The notes: a model not told the origin generated them from the letters alone. Positions 28,383-36,640 are shown, counted from the stretch's first letter. The stretch is DNA of 64,000 nt from Paenibacillus sp. PastM-3 (GCF_029893965.1 NZ_JARXXP010000002.1:574153-638152); one strand, 5' to 3'. A program made the numbers and translations.

Positions 28383-28820
28383 TTATAATGATTCCTGCGC
28401 CTGGGCTTGCGATTGACGCGAAACGACCTTCTCACAGTATTCAATAATCTGGCTCCGGCGGACAATACCGATGAAACGGTTCATATCATCGACCACCGGC
28501 ACGAAATTCTGCACCTTGGCCAGATTAATCAGATCCTCCATATCAGCATCAATGGATACCGGCAGATTATTCATCCGCAGCGGTACATCCTTAAGCAGAA
28601 ATTTGGAAGCATTCTCAAAAGTAACCGTTCCGCCTGAATCCTTCATGTACCACAGCAGATCGCCTTCTGTTACCGTTCCGGCGTATTCTCCGTTCCTGTT
28701 AAGAATCGGTACAGCAGTATAGCGGTGAAATTCCATCCTTTCCAGGGTCTGGCGCAGCGTCGAATCCAGTGTAACGCAGGCCACCTCCTGTTTGGGAAGT
28801 AAAAAAAACGCAATATTCAT
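28383..28820 (-). CDS. tandem CBS-domain protein
   Basis: A 145-aa protein of two CBS domains (about residues 15-65 and 75-130; FHRYTAVPILNRNGEYAGTV and FVPVVDDMNRFIGIVRRSQI). CBS pairs bind adenine nucleotides. Architecture and length resemble DarB/CbpB, a c-di-AMP receptor of Bacillus, but the sequence is too divergent for me to name it. It is the next transcription unit upstream of the gdpP operon, which makes a c-di-AMP link attractive but unproven. Confidence 0.8.
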   Translation of the reverse strand: MNIAFFLLPKQEVACVTLDSTLRQTLERMEFHRYTAVPILNRNGEYAGTVTEGDLLWYMKDSGGTVTFENASKFLLKDVPLRMNNLPVSIDADMEDLINLAKVQNFVPVVDDMNRFIGIVRRSQIIEYCEKVVSRQSQAQAQESL

Positions 28821-28933
28821 CTCTGATCCTCCTCAAAGAATTCCGAAGGAATTAACCCTGCTTCTAAGGGCACCCGTAATCATACGTTTCACCCGGCGAG
28901 TCGTTCCATTTCATTATACCACGAAGACAGTAA

Positions 28934-28966
28934 GCAGCAGCCACTAACATTACACATGGCTGCTGC
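28934..28966 (-). terminator. hairpin after the LCP gene
   Basis: A perfect 10-bp stem, GCAGCAGCCA with TGGCTGCTGC. The tail is only weakly T-rich, so termination may be partial. Confidence 0.5.
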
Positions 28967-28995
28967 ATTTATACTCCTATGGTATTTACGTGCGG

Positions 28996-30033
28996 TTATT
29001 CTGCTGTTGCTGTAGCCTTCGGCTCCAGTGCATTCGCCGCTTTGCCGGGCTCAATCAGCTGACTGACCGGTGTGCTGGCATTCATCCAGTTATCGATCAT
29101 GGCCTGCGCCTCACTCAAATCCTCTTCATCAACAATATCGTAATACACTCCGTCAATTTTTTTGCCTTCGCCCATAACGGTAAAGCTGGAGATATCCATG
29201 TCCTTGCCGCCCATGAACTTTTTGGCCAGGCTGATAATCAGCGAAGGCTCCATGTCTGTCTTGAAATTCTCGCCCATAATATCAAGCAGCTCAGGGATTT
29301 TGCCGATTTGGCTGATCGATAACATTTTATTCGCAACCACATCAATAAAGACCTGCTGGCGCTTGGTCCGGTTAAAATCACTGTCCTCCCGGTAACGGGT
29401 ATAGTTGAGTGCCTCTTCACCGTTATAATTGGATTTGCCGCCTTCAATAGTGAATTTCTCATGATCGGCGCCTTTGTTGACAATATCCTTCTTGATGGGC
29501 AGCGGAACGCCGCCAATGGCATCCACTGCATCCTTCAGGCCCTGGAAGTTAATGGTGGCATAATACTGGATATCATGTCCGAGCAGTGCCTCCAGTGTAT
29601 CTTTGGCCATCTGCTGGCCGCCGAATGCATAGGCATGGGTGATTTTGTCTTTTTTGTTGTCCCTGTGTCCGATAATTTCCGTGTACGTATCACGGGGAAT
29701 GGAGATCAGCAGGAGCTTGTAATCCTCCGGCCGGACAACGGCGTAGATCATCGTATCGGAACGTGCGGTTTCATTGCCGCGCTGGTCTGTTCCTAGCAGC
29801 ATCAGTGAGAACGGGTCGCTTTTGAATACAACGGGCTCCGGTTTAACTGTAGTCGTACTATCCTTAACCAGCGGCACATAGGATTCCTCTTTCAGCTTCG
29901 CCTCTACCCGGTCAGAAAGGAACAGGTCAAAGGCAAGCACTGCAAGCTGCTTCTGGAACAGAAATCCTCCTGCAATAATGACGGCCAGAGCTATAAGGGC
30001 TATATACCTTTTCTTCAGCTTATTCTTATTCAT
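28996..30033 (-). CDS. LytR-CpsA-Psr (LCP) family wall-polymer ligase
   Basis: A 345-aa type II membrane protein: helix at residues 9-28, then an extracellular LCP domain with LLGTDQRGNETARSDTMIYAVV and SIPRDTYTEI, including the Arg and Asp that bind polyprenyl-pyrophosphate. LCP enzymes attach teichoic acids or other glycans to peptidoglycan. ATG 30033 (MNKNKLKKRY) with AAGGA 9 nt upstream is preferred over the frame to 30102. Confidence 0.93.
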   Translation of the reverse strand: MNKNKLKKRYIALIALAVIIAGGFLFQKQLAVLAFDLFLSDRVEAKLKEESYVPLVKDSTTTVKPEPVVFKSDPFSLMLLGTDQRGNETARSDTMIYAVVRPEDYKLLLISIPRDTYTEIIGHRDNKKDKITHAYAFGGQQMAKDTLEALLGHDIQYYATINFQGLKDAVDAIGGVPLPIKKDIVNKGADHEKFTIEGGKSNYNGEEALNYTRYREDSDFNRTKRQQVFIDVVANKMLSISQIGKIPELLDIMGENFKTDMEPSLIISLAKKFMGGKDMDISSFTVMGEGKKIDGVYYDIVDEEDLSEAQAMIDNWMNASTPVSQLIEPGKAANALEPKATATAE

Positions 30034-30360
30034 AAAATGAATTCCTTCTTTATCGTGGAATAAAATCATTGCTTGTAATCTATTTACAATGGCTGCCCAC
30101 ATCCTGGCAGGCGCTCATGTCCGGACTTCTCTCGGCTGCTGTTTCTTTGCCCTATTCGGTCTTAGTGTTCCCCCTTTCAGGAATTAGGGTCGTTCTATTT
30201 GTAGAATAAACCTGGAAAACGGCTTTGACACAAACAATATTTCTATTGTAATCACTTGGCCTGTAAAAAGAAATAACAAAAAACGACAATTTCAATACTG
30301 CAGCAGCCGGTCGTTCCTAAAGTATATGACGTGCTAAATCCGCTTTTGATTTTATTTTCA
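30034..30360. other. intergenic region upstream of the LCP gene
   Basis: This AT-rich gap should hold the LCP promoter (minus strand). The best match I see, TTGTGT-N17-TTTATT near 30198-30230, is weak. I see no operator, RNA or ORF of note. Confidence 0.35.
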
Positions 30361-30422
30361 CCAAAAAAGCAGAATCTTCCGGTCCGCAGCCCTTCTGCCG
30401 CTGATCCTTCAGGTTCTGCTTA
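30361..30422 (-). terminator. terminator of the peptide-binding protein gene
   Basis: AAGCAGAA pairs with TTCTGCTT around a long internal loop, with TTTTTT on the minus strand, 16 nt after the stop. Confidence 0.7.
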
Positions 30423-30437
30423 ATATTCAGTAATCCA

Positions 30438-32144
30438 CTATTTAATCCACCATTTATCGGGCTCATTGATATTGCTGATGGAGTTGACCCGCACGCCCTG
30501 CAGGCGTTTGCTTACGGCGGTAATGTTCATCCGTTCCGCGAAAAAGATCATCGGCACCTCTTCATTGATAAGCTGCTGCCATTCATGGTAGACCTGCTTG
30601 CGGTAATCCCTGTCATAAGCCTTGGCCTGCACGCCTTCAAGGATCAGCTCTTCGCTTCGCTCAGATGACCAGCGGGAATAATTCCACAGATCAGAGGCGC
30701 GCCACAGCCCGGATGGATCAGGATCACTGGCGAGTCCCCATACCCCATTAAACACCTCCACCGTCGGATCATCGTTCTCAACAGCTTCATAAAAGGTGTT
30801 CAAATCCTTGAGTTTGCCCCCATTAAGCTGCACATTAAGGCCAATGTCGCGCCAGTTCTGCATAATCGCCTGCGTGCGCTCTTGCGCTGTTGCGTTCCCG
30901 CTCATCGCATCATAGCGGATAATAAGCTTTTGTCCCTGCGGATCTTCACGCCAGCCGTCGTTGTCTATATCGGTATACCCCGCTTCCTGCAGCAGTGTCT
31001 CCGCCTTCTGCGGGTCATAGGGATACGTGTTAATTTCAGAGTCCGGTATTTTGGCCCAGCTGGTGCTTGGGATCGGCGTTTCAATCAATTCACCCAGACC
31101 GTAAGAGAAGCGGTCAATGATTCCCTCCCGGTCCAGCGCATAATACATGGCCTGCCGCAGGCGCTTATCAGCAAACTTAGGGTTGTCCATCACATTCTGC
31201 CGGGCTGACTCGTCCCAGTGTCCGAATTTGAAGCCTATGTATTCGTATGACAGTTCTGCCGATTGCATTAGCGTTATGTTGTCAAGCTGTTGAAGTGCAG
31301 AATACGTATCCCTTGGTACAGTACCGATATCAATGCTGCCATCTTCCAGCAGTCCGGTTAATTCTTCGTCCCCGACGACTTTATAGTCAACTCCGTCCAG
31401 CAGCGCCTTACCCTTATAATAGTTATCAAATCTCTTCATCCGGACAAGCTGGCCGGGCTGAATCTCCGTCACCTCAAAGGGTCCGATACCGATCGGCCTC
31501 TTGCGCACCTGGTCGCTGTCCGCCATATCCTTCACTGCGACTCCCTCAAAATATTTTTTGTTCATCGGATACGGCCACAGATTATCGATCGTATTCACCC
31601 GGGCAGAATTTACTGTAATCTTCAGCGTATACGGGTCGATGACCTTGACTCCCGCCAGTTCGTCCGTTTCCCCCCGGTGATAGGCTTCTGCCCCTTTAAT
31701 CATCTCTACACTATAGTATCTGGGACCCGTATAATCAGGACTGGCGATGGTCTCCAGTGCGAATTTCCAGTCCTCAACCGTCAGCTCATCACCGTTATGC
31801 CAGCGGACCCCAGGCCTGATTTTGAAGGTAAACACGGTATGATCCTCCGATTCCTTCCAGGATGCGATATTGGGAACGGTTGTCAGGTCATCTCTTACCG
31901 TGAACATGCCTTCCGTAATGAAATCCAGCACATTGGAATCATCCTCACCTTCAAAAAAGGCAGGATCAAACATTCCCTGAAACGGGGAGGTATAAGCATA
32001 AGTAATTGTACCGCCCGGCACAGCTTTCTCTTCAGCTTTACTGTAACGTACCGCGTAGGAATTACTGTTTGTCCCCGCGCCATTGCATGCTGTCAATATG
32101 CAGGTAATGAGCAGCAGCAAAGTGCCGATCTTGGATTTATGCAT
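30438..32144 (-). CDS. oligopeptide/dipeptide ABC transporter substrate-binding lipoprotein
   Basis: A 568-aa SBP family 5 (OppA/DppE) protein. The signal peptide ends in a lipobox (LTAC, Cys at residue 20), so it is lipid-anchored outside the membrane. The family signature WKESEDHTVFTFKIRPGVRW is near residue 110. It would deliver peptides to an ABC permease, but no permease or ATPase gene is adjacent: it is an orphan binding protein. A cre-like element lies 34 nt before the start codon. Confidence 0.9.
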   Translation of the reverse strand: MHKSKIGTLLLLITCILTACNGAGTNSNSYAVRYSKAEEKAVPGGTITYAYTSPFQGMFDPAFFEGEDDSNVLDFITEGMFTVRDDLTTVPNIASWKESEDHTVFTFKIRPGVRWHNGDELTVEDWKFALETIASPDYTGPRYYSVEMIKGAEAYHRGETDELAGVKVIDPYTLKITVNSARVNTIDNLWPYPMNKKYFEGVAVKDMADSDQVRKRPIGIGPFEVTEIQPGQLVRMKRFDNYYKGKALLDGVDYKVVGDEELTGLLEDGSIDIGTVPRDTYSALQQLDNITLMQSAELSYEYIGFKFGHWDESARQNVMDNPKFADKRLRQAMYYALDREGIIDRFSYGLGELIETPIPSTSWAKIPDSEINTYPYDPQKAETLLQEAGYTDIDNDGWREDPQGQKLIIRYDAMSGNATAQERTQAIMQNWRDIGLNVQLNGGKLKDLNTFYEAVENDDPTVEVFNGVWGLASDPDPSGLWRASDLWNYSRWSSERSEELILEGVQAKAYDRDYRKQVYHEWQQLINEEVPMIFFAERMNITAVSKRLQGVRVNSISNINEPDKWWIK

Positions 32145-32177
32145 GTAGTTCTTCCTTTCTAAGGTACAGCCTAATAA

Positions 32178-32191
32178 TGTAAGCGTTTTCT
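32178..32191. promoter_or_regulatory. cre-like site (CcpA) upstream of the peptide-binding gene
   Basis: TGTAAGCGTTTTCT matches the catabolite-responsive element TGWNANCGNTNWCA at 13 of 14 positions. Its place, 34 nt before the start codon, would suit repression by road-block. Confidence 0.5.
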
Positions 32192-32381
32192 AACGATTAT
32201 TATTTTAAATCATATCCCGTTAAACTCCAATTACATTCCATATAAAGTTATATATATCATGTACTGCGTAAATTTTATATTTATCAATTTTATCAGCTAC
32301 AACTTAGAGAATAACGAATATTGCCCGGAATGGGAAGTCAATAATTGGAGACTCTATGTTTGGAAGCTATATTTGCAGCTT

Positions 32382-32406
32382 AAAAAGCCTGCCTTTTCGG
32401 GCAGGC
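32382..32406 (-). terminator. terminator of the MutS2-like gene
   Basis: GCCTGCC pairs with GGCAGGC across a short loop, followed by TTTTTA on the minus strand. Confidence 0.88.
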
Positions 32407-32428
32407 CTAAACGTGTCTTGTAACCGGT

Positions 32429-34384
32429 TTATGTCTCTTCCTCCGTATGGATAACGCTAAGTCCCTCAACATGCCTTTTCCGCATCAGCTTGCGCTTTTT
32501 CCGGTTTTCCTTACTCTCGAAAAGGATATCAAAGTCATAGTCCTCCGGGTACAGCTTATCTTTTGACAGGTATGGCTTCAGACGTTTATGGTTTATGCGC
32601 ATTTTTTCCTTCTGGACCATTACCCCGACAATGCCCATGCTGTCCTGTCTTGCATAGACAATTCCCGTCCGGTCAAGGGAAGTGATATATACTGCATCAC
32701 CGATTTCAAAGCCGGAGTCGGCCGTTTTACCGTTCTTCAGGTGACTGCTATCCTCTTTCTCCTCCTGAAATCCACCTTCAGTGCTTCCAGGCGTTTTATA
32801 ACCGGGATTAGGCTTTATAGCTGCTTTTCTGCCAGCACCGCTGATACGGCCTCCAGGTGTCCGCTGCTGCTCTGCAAGCTCATGCGACCGCCGGATCACC
32901 TCAGCCGGAATGCCGAGCTTCTCGGCAATCTGCAGGGCATAGCTTTCGCCTGCCTCACCGATGGTCAGCTTATACAGCGGCTGCAGCGTATGTTTGTCGA
33001 ACTCCATCCGTGCATTCTCAAAGCCCGGAGTAGAAGCGGCGAACGCTTTTAATTCATTAAAATGTGTTGTAACGATAATATTGGCTCCCTTGCGGTTTAG
33101 CTCTTCAAGTATAGCAATGGAAAGGGCAAAGCCCTCACCCGGGTCCGTTCCGGCAGCCAGCTCATCGATCAGCAGCAGTACGTCCCTGCCTGCAGCGCGC
33201 AGCATGCCCTCAATGCTCTTCATCTGGGCCGAGAAGGTGCTGAGCGACTGGGTCAGGCTCTGGCCGTCTCCGATCACGCTGATAATGTCCCGGAATACAG
33301 CAAAGTCACTATGCTCCTCCACAGGAACAAGCAGTCCGGATTGCGCCATGGCTGCCAGCAGCCCGAGTGTTTTGAGTACAACGGTTTTTCCGCCGGTATT
33401 AGGGCCTGTGACGATCAGCGACTTATAGCCGTGACCGAATTCCAGGCTGACCGGCACCATATCCTTCAGCTCGGGGTGCCTTCCGCCATTCATCCGGAAC
33501 CATCCCCGCTCATTCAGCTTCACATTCCGCGCCCCAATACTCCGGGCATATTTAGCTTTGGCAAAGATGAAATCGTAGGTGCCTGTCACCTCGATATTAA
33601 TGCGCAGCGCCTCCTGCTCACGCTCCACAAGGCCGCTCAGCATGCTCAGGATAATGCCCTCCTCTCTCGCCTCCTCAGCTGTGAGGAGCTCTAACTCGCC
33701 CTGGAGGGCAGCAACCTCGTAAGGCTCTACGAATACAGTCTGCCCGCTCGTCGACTGATCGAGCACAGCCCCCTTTACCTGCTTATGGTACTCCCTCTTC
33801 ACGGGTATAACGTATCTGCCGCCCCGCATACTGACCAGACTCTCCTGCAGGATCGACTGATGCCGGGACATAATGCTCTCCAGCTTGCGCTGCAGCCGCT
33901 CCTTAGCCACTGTCAGCCGTTTCCGCACCCGCTCCAGCCCTTTGCTGGCCTGGCTCTCAATGACACCAAACCGGATACAGCGTTCGATTTCATCCCTTAG
34001 CTGCCGCAGCTCCTGCAGCGAAGCCCCATAGGCCGCAATCCGCGGTGCGCTCTGCTCCTTGGAGGCCATGTATTTACGAAGCTGGCTGCAGCTGTTCAGA
34101 AAGGTTGCAATGGCTGTGAAGTCCTGCTCATTGTATAAATATCCCGTCCCCATCAGCGAGATTATCCATTCCATGCCCTCAAGGGACGGCAACGGCACGC
34201 TTGCCCCGCGCTCCAGCAGCTCCTTAGCCTCCTCCGTTTCTTCAAGCGCCCGCTGTATTGCCGGAAGATAAACCATCGGAGCGAGCTCCCCTGCCAGCCT
34301 TTTCCCTTCATAGGAAACCGCGTACCGCGTGACCTCACCTTTGATTTCCTCATATCCGAGTGTGCACAGACTTTCTGTATTCAC
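32429..34384 (-). CDS. MutS2-like ATPase lacking the Smr domain
   Basis: A 651-aa protein from GTG 34384 (VNTESLCTLG), which has GGAGG 7 nt upstream; the longer frame to 34567 runs through two terminators and is rejected. It has the MutS core and clamp helices, Walker A TGPNTGGKTVVLK, Walker B LLLIDELAAGTDP and the conserved STFSAQM. A short KOW-like segment (IGDAVYITSLDRTGIVYARQ) follows. True MutS2 proteins (about 780 aa) end in an Smr nuclease domain with a LDLRG-type motif; here the protein stops after a basic tail (KENRKKRKLMRKRHV). It is probably a paralogue with ATPase and DNA- or ribosome-binding but no nuclease. Confidence 0.88.
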   Translation of the reverse strand: MNTESLCTLGYEEIKGEVTRYAVSYEGKRLAGELAPMVYLPAIQRALEETEEAKELLERGASVPLPSLEGMEWIISLMGTGYLYNEQDFTAIATFLNSCSQLRKYMASKEQSAPRIAAYGASLQELRQLRDEIERCIRFGVIESQASKGLERVRKRLTVAKERLQRKLESIMSRHQSILQESLVSMRGGRYVIPVKREYHKQVKGAVLDQSTSGQTVFVEPYEVAALQGELELLTAEEAREEGIILSMLSGLVEREQEALRINIEVTGTYDFIFAKAKYARSIGARNVKLNERGWFRMNGGRHPELKDMVPVSLEFGHGYKSLIVTGPNTGGKTVVLKTLGLLAAMAQSGLLVPVEEHSDFAVFRDIISVIGDGQSLTQSLSTFSAQMKSIEGMLRAAGRDVLLLIDELAAGTDPGEGFALSIAILEELNRKGANIIVTTHFNELKAFAASTPGFENARMEFDKHTLQPLYKLTIGEAGESYALQIAEKLGIPAEVIRRSHELAEQQRTPGGRISGAGRKAAIKPNPGYKTPGSTEGGFQEEKEDSSHLKNGKTADSGFEIGDAVYITSLDRTGIVYARQDSMGIVGVMVQKEKMRINHKRLKPYLSKDKLYPEDYDFDILFESKENRKKRKLMRKRHVEGLSVIHTEEET

Positions 34385-34434
34385 TGATAATCCTCCTTTT
34401 TTCCTGCCTGTAGTATAAACAGCTCCTGATAACG

Positions 34435-34473
34435 CAAAAAAGGGCAAAGACTGCACAATGCAGTCCTTGCCCT
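34435..34473 (-). terminator. second of two tandem terminators before the MutS2-like gene
   Basis: A 15-position stem (AGGGCAA-GACTGCA with TGCAGTC-TTGCCCT, one mismatch) followed by TTTTTT on the minus strand. It ends about 50 nt before the GTG start. Confidence 0.85.
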
Positions 34474-34503
34474 CACCTAGATGGTATTGCCCCTTTGGAA
34501 AAC

Positions 34504-34533
34504 AGAAAAAACCGTGCTCAAGAGCACGGTTTA
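34504..34533 (-). terminator. first tandem terminator, at the end of the structured RNA
   Basis: AACCGTGC-TCAAGA-GCACGGTT followed by TTTTTTC on the minus strand. Confidence 0.88.
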
Positions 34534-34757
34534 TCACAAAGAGAACAATAGCCGAAAAAGAGGCCAATGTTGACGCTTCGCGTGTTCTTAACTAATCATC
34601 CACCATGAACACAGGTAATAAGCATGCTATCGCACATACTTAAACAGAGCAAGCCCTCAGCTAAAACTGAACCTGCTAATGCCTATCTTCAGGTGATATG
34701 AAATTGCTTAGTTAAGAACGCTCACCGACATCAAAATTTCCCCTTTTGTTATAGGAT
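34504..34757 (-). ncRNA. structured non-coding RNA candidate
   Basis: On the minus strand, GTTCTTAACTAA (34708-34719) pairs perfectly with TTAGTTAAGAAC (34584-34595). Inside, the stem goes on imperfectly: TCAT/ATGA, CACC/GGTG, TGAA/TTCA, AGG/CCT. It closes a junction with two hairpins (AGCA..UCAG/CUGA..UGCU and UAAG..UGUGC-GAUA-GCAUG-CUUA). An ACGC-GAA-GCGT mini-hairpin follows the closing stem, then a terminator. Upstream, TTGACG-N17-TAAATT (34764-34792) overlaps the end of the VOC gene and would start RNA near 34757. There is no ORF inside. It could be a free small RNA or a regulatory leader of the MutS2-like gene; I cannot assign a family (6S-like rod is one thought). Confidence 0.6.
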
Positions 34758-34788
34758 ACCTGTAATTTACTACATTCCGCCGATCACG

Positions 34789-35163
34789 TCAATTGCCGGC
34801 GAAATAATTAAACACCCAGGTAATACCGTTTTTAACATCTGATACTTGTCCATGAAGCGCCCCGAAAAAGGTCTTCTGCAGCTCTACCTGAACTTTACCG
34901 CCGTCTTCAACCAGCCTGCCGTAGATGGCACGCAGCTCTTCTTCGCTCTCCAGTGCCATAATGATGCTGACATTGGCTGTCTTGGCACCGCGGCCGTAAT
35001 CATCCGAGAAATGGATCAGGCTGGAGCCCAGGTGCAGCTCCGCATGCAGCAGCTTGCCGTTATGCTCGTTCAGCACCTTAATTTCGCCGCCAAATACGCT
35101 CTGGTAGTAATCGACCGATTCCCGCACATTTTCAATTATTATATAAGGGCTTGCACTGATCAT
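34789..35163 (-). CDS. VOC (glyoxalase/PhnB-like) family protein
   Basis: A 124-aa single vicinal-oxygen-chelate domain protein of PhnB/YxeO-like type (MISASPYIIIENVRESVDYY). GGEIKV and HAELHLGSSLIHFSDDYG are typical of the subgroup. Metal ligands are not obvious, and the substrate is unknown. ATG 35163 has GGAGG 7 nt upstream; the frame to 35214 is not needed. The stop codon overlaps the candidate -35 of the structured RNA. Confidence 0.85.
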   Translation of the reverse strand: MISASPYIIIENVRESVDYYQSVFGGEIKVLNEHNGKLLHAELHLGSSLIHFSDDYGRGAKTANVSIIMALESEEELRAIYGRLVEDGGKVQVELQKTFFGALHGQVSDVKNGITWVFNYFAGN

Positions 35164-35345
35164 GGTTATGCCTCCAGGATTTTTAATTGGACAGCTGCTG
35201 TGTGCCGCCGTCATTGCTTATTATTATATACAATTGCGGTGATAGCTACCAAGGCTTTATGAATCCTGGCTATTGAATGCTGAACACACCAAACAACCCC
35301 GCACAGGTACATTGAGAGGCTCTCAAAACATAAATCCTTATCAAT

Positions 35346-35375
35346 CAAAAAAGCAGCCGGCTTAGCCGGCTGCTT
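35346..35375 (-). terminator. terminator of rpsF-ssb-rpsR
   Basis: AGCAGCCGGC pairs with GCCGGCTGCT around a TTA loop, with a T-run on the minus strand, 12 nt after rpsR. Confidence 0.92.
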
Positions 35376-35386
35376 CATAAAACGTC

Positions 35387-35659
35387 CTATTCCGTTGTGT
35401 AAGGCAGCAGCGCGATTTGACGCGAGCGTTTTACAGCAATGGTCAGAGCGCGTTGGTATTTTGCACTTGTACCAGTTACACGACGCGGCAGAATCTTTCC
35501 GCGTTCGCTGATGAACTTCTTGAGAAGCTCAGTGTCTTTATAGTCAATGTGAGTAATTTTGTTCACAGTGAAGTAGCACACTTTTTTGCGCTTGTTGCGT
35601 CCACCACGACGTGCCGGTCTTTTGTCGTTGTCTCCGCCTTCTCTTTGTTTGAAAGCCAT
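35387..35659 (-). CDS. rpsR: 30S ribosomal protein S18
   Basis: A 90-aa S18 with a basic N-terminal tail ([10 protein letters not shown]) and the core [20 protein letters not shown]...[17 protein letters not shown]. It partners S6 on the 30S platform. It lies 21 nt after ssb. Confidence 0.97.
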   Translation of the reverse strand: MAFKQREGGDNDKRPARRGGRNKRKKVCYFTVNKITHIDYKDTELLKKFISERGKILPRRVTGTSAKYQRALTIAVKRSRQIALLPYTTE

Positions 35660-35680
35660 GTTCTTTTCAGTCCTTCCTTA

Positions 35681-36187
35681 TTAAAATGGCAAATCATCAT
35701 CCGATATATCGATCGGTTTTCCATCGCCCGAAAAAGGATCTTGATTATTGTTGCTGCGCGAGAAATTATTGTTATTTCCGCGTGCACTGTTACCGCCGTT
35801 ACCGCCGCCATAGGCAGGCTCTTCAGGCATACTTCCGCCACTCGGTGCATTTCCGCCTTCACGGTTCTGCGAGGATTCCAGGAAACGGACATTATCAGCA
35901 ATAACTTCAGTTACGTATACACGTTTGCCTTCGTTATTCTCATAGTTCCGTACTTGGATGCGTCCTTCTACGGCTGCCAGACGTCCTTTGCGCAAATAAT
36001 TGGCACAGGTCTCAGCCAGCTGTCTCCAGGTTACTACCGGGATGAAGTCCGCTTCGCGTTCACCGTTCTGGCCCGTAAAGTTACGGTCTACGGCAAGCGT
36101 AAACTGTGTTACGGCAACACCAGCGGGAGTATAACGAAGTTCCGGGTCACGGGTCAACCGACCGATCAGAATGATACGGTTCAACAA
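35681..36187 (-). CDS. ssb: single-stranded DNA-binding protein
   Basis: A 168-aa SSB. The OB fold is residues 1-105 ([20 protein letters not shown]), then a Gly/Asn/Ser-rich linker, ending in the acidic tip DISDDDLPF that recruits replication and repair partners. It is the middle gene of rpsF-ssb-rpsR. Confidence 0.97.
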   Translation of the reverse strand: MLNRIILIGRLTRDPELRYTPAGVAVTQFTLAVDRNFTGQNGEREADFIPVVTWRQLAETCANYLRKGRLAAVEGRIQVRNYENNEGKRVYVTEVIADNVRFLESSQNREGGNAPSGGSMPEEPAYGGGNGGNSARGNNNNFSRSNNNQDPFSGDGKPIDISDDDLPF

Positions 36188-36235
36188 TTCAATCCCCTCC
36201 TTATAGCGCGATTTGTTACAAAGCTTGTCTGGATC

Positions 36236-36520
36236 TTAGGCAACGTCGTTCGTAATGAGATAACGAATAACTTCGTCGGAAATCTTCATGATACGCTCAA
36301 GCTCAGTAACTACTGCAGGTTCTGCAGTGAAGTTAACCAATACATAAACGCCATCACGGAATTTCTTGATCTCATACGCAAGACGGCGTTTACCCTGCAC
36401 ATCGTGCTTTGTAATTTCCCCGCCGTTGGAGATGATGCCTTGGAATTTTTCGACTGCTGCTTGAACGGCTTCTTGTTCAATATCAGGACGAATAATGTAC
36501 ATCACTTCGTATTTGCGCAT
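36236..36520 (-). CDS. rpsF: 30S ribosomal protein S6
   Basis: A 94-aa S6 (MRKYEVMYIIRPDIEQEAVQ). ATG 36520 has AAGGAGGTG 6 nt upstream; the frame start 9 nt earlier is a GTG inside the ribosome site and is rejected. It is first gene of the operon and is preceded by an S6:S18-type leader. Confidence 0.97.
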   Translation of the reverse strand: MRKYEVMYIIRPDIEQEAVQAAVEKFQGIISNGGEITKHDVQGKRRLAYEIKKFRDGVYVLVNFTAEPAVVTELERIMKISDEVIRYLITNDVA

Positions 36521-36533
36521 AAATTTCACCTCC

Positions 36534-36568
36534 TTATGGTCTTCGGCCCCTGATCACGTCAGGAGCAA
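36534..36568 (-). promoter_or_regulatory. S6:S18-type mRNA leader motif
   Basis: On the minus strand, hairpin CCTGA-CGTGA-TCAGG (36549-36563) is followed by GGCCGAAG containing the CCG triplet. The CTCCT before it can also pair with AGGAG of the ribosome site. A hairpin plus unpaired CCG just upstream of rpsF is the known binding site by which S6:S18 represses its own mRNA. Confidence 0.55.
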
Positions 36569-36601
36569 GGAGCGAGCACAAACATAGACTCGCACCAAAT
36601 C

Positions 36602-36630
36602 AGTTTACCAAATTGATCTGCCGATTGCAA
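36602..36630 (-). promoter_or_regulatory. rpsF promoter
   Basis: TTGCAA (36625-36630), 17-bp spacer, TAAACT (36602-36607) on the minus strand, about 80 bp before rpsF. Confidence 0.6.
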
Positions 36631-36640
36631 GTAATATCAT
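36613..36640 (+). promoter_or_regulatory. candidate yjzC promoter, overlapping the rpsF promoter
   Basis: TTGATC (36613-36618), 16-bp spacer, TATCAT (36635-36640) on the plus strand. It overlaps the rpsF promoter face-to-face. Confidence 0.4.

Noticed and set aside
34385..34567. N-terminal extension of the MutS2-like frame
   Set aside because: It would read through two intrinsic terminators; the GTG at 34384 has GGAGG and the family-like start.
34584..34719. Calling the structured RNA a 6S RNA, SRP RNA or RNase P RNA
   Set aside because: The closing stem start resembles neither SRP nor RNase P cores, and a 6S-type single central bubble is not clear; left unassigned.
35417..36553. 378-aa plus-strand ORF opposite rpsR-ssb-rpsF
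   Set aside because: Spans three genuine genes on the other strand; no family features.
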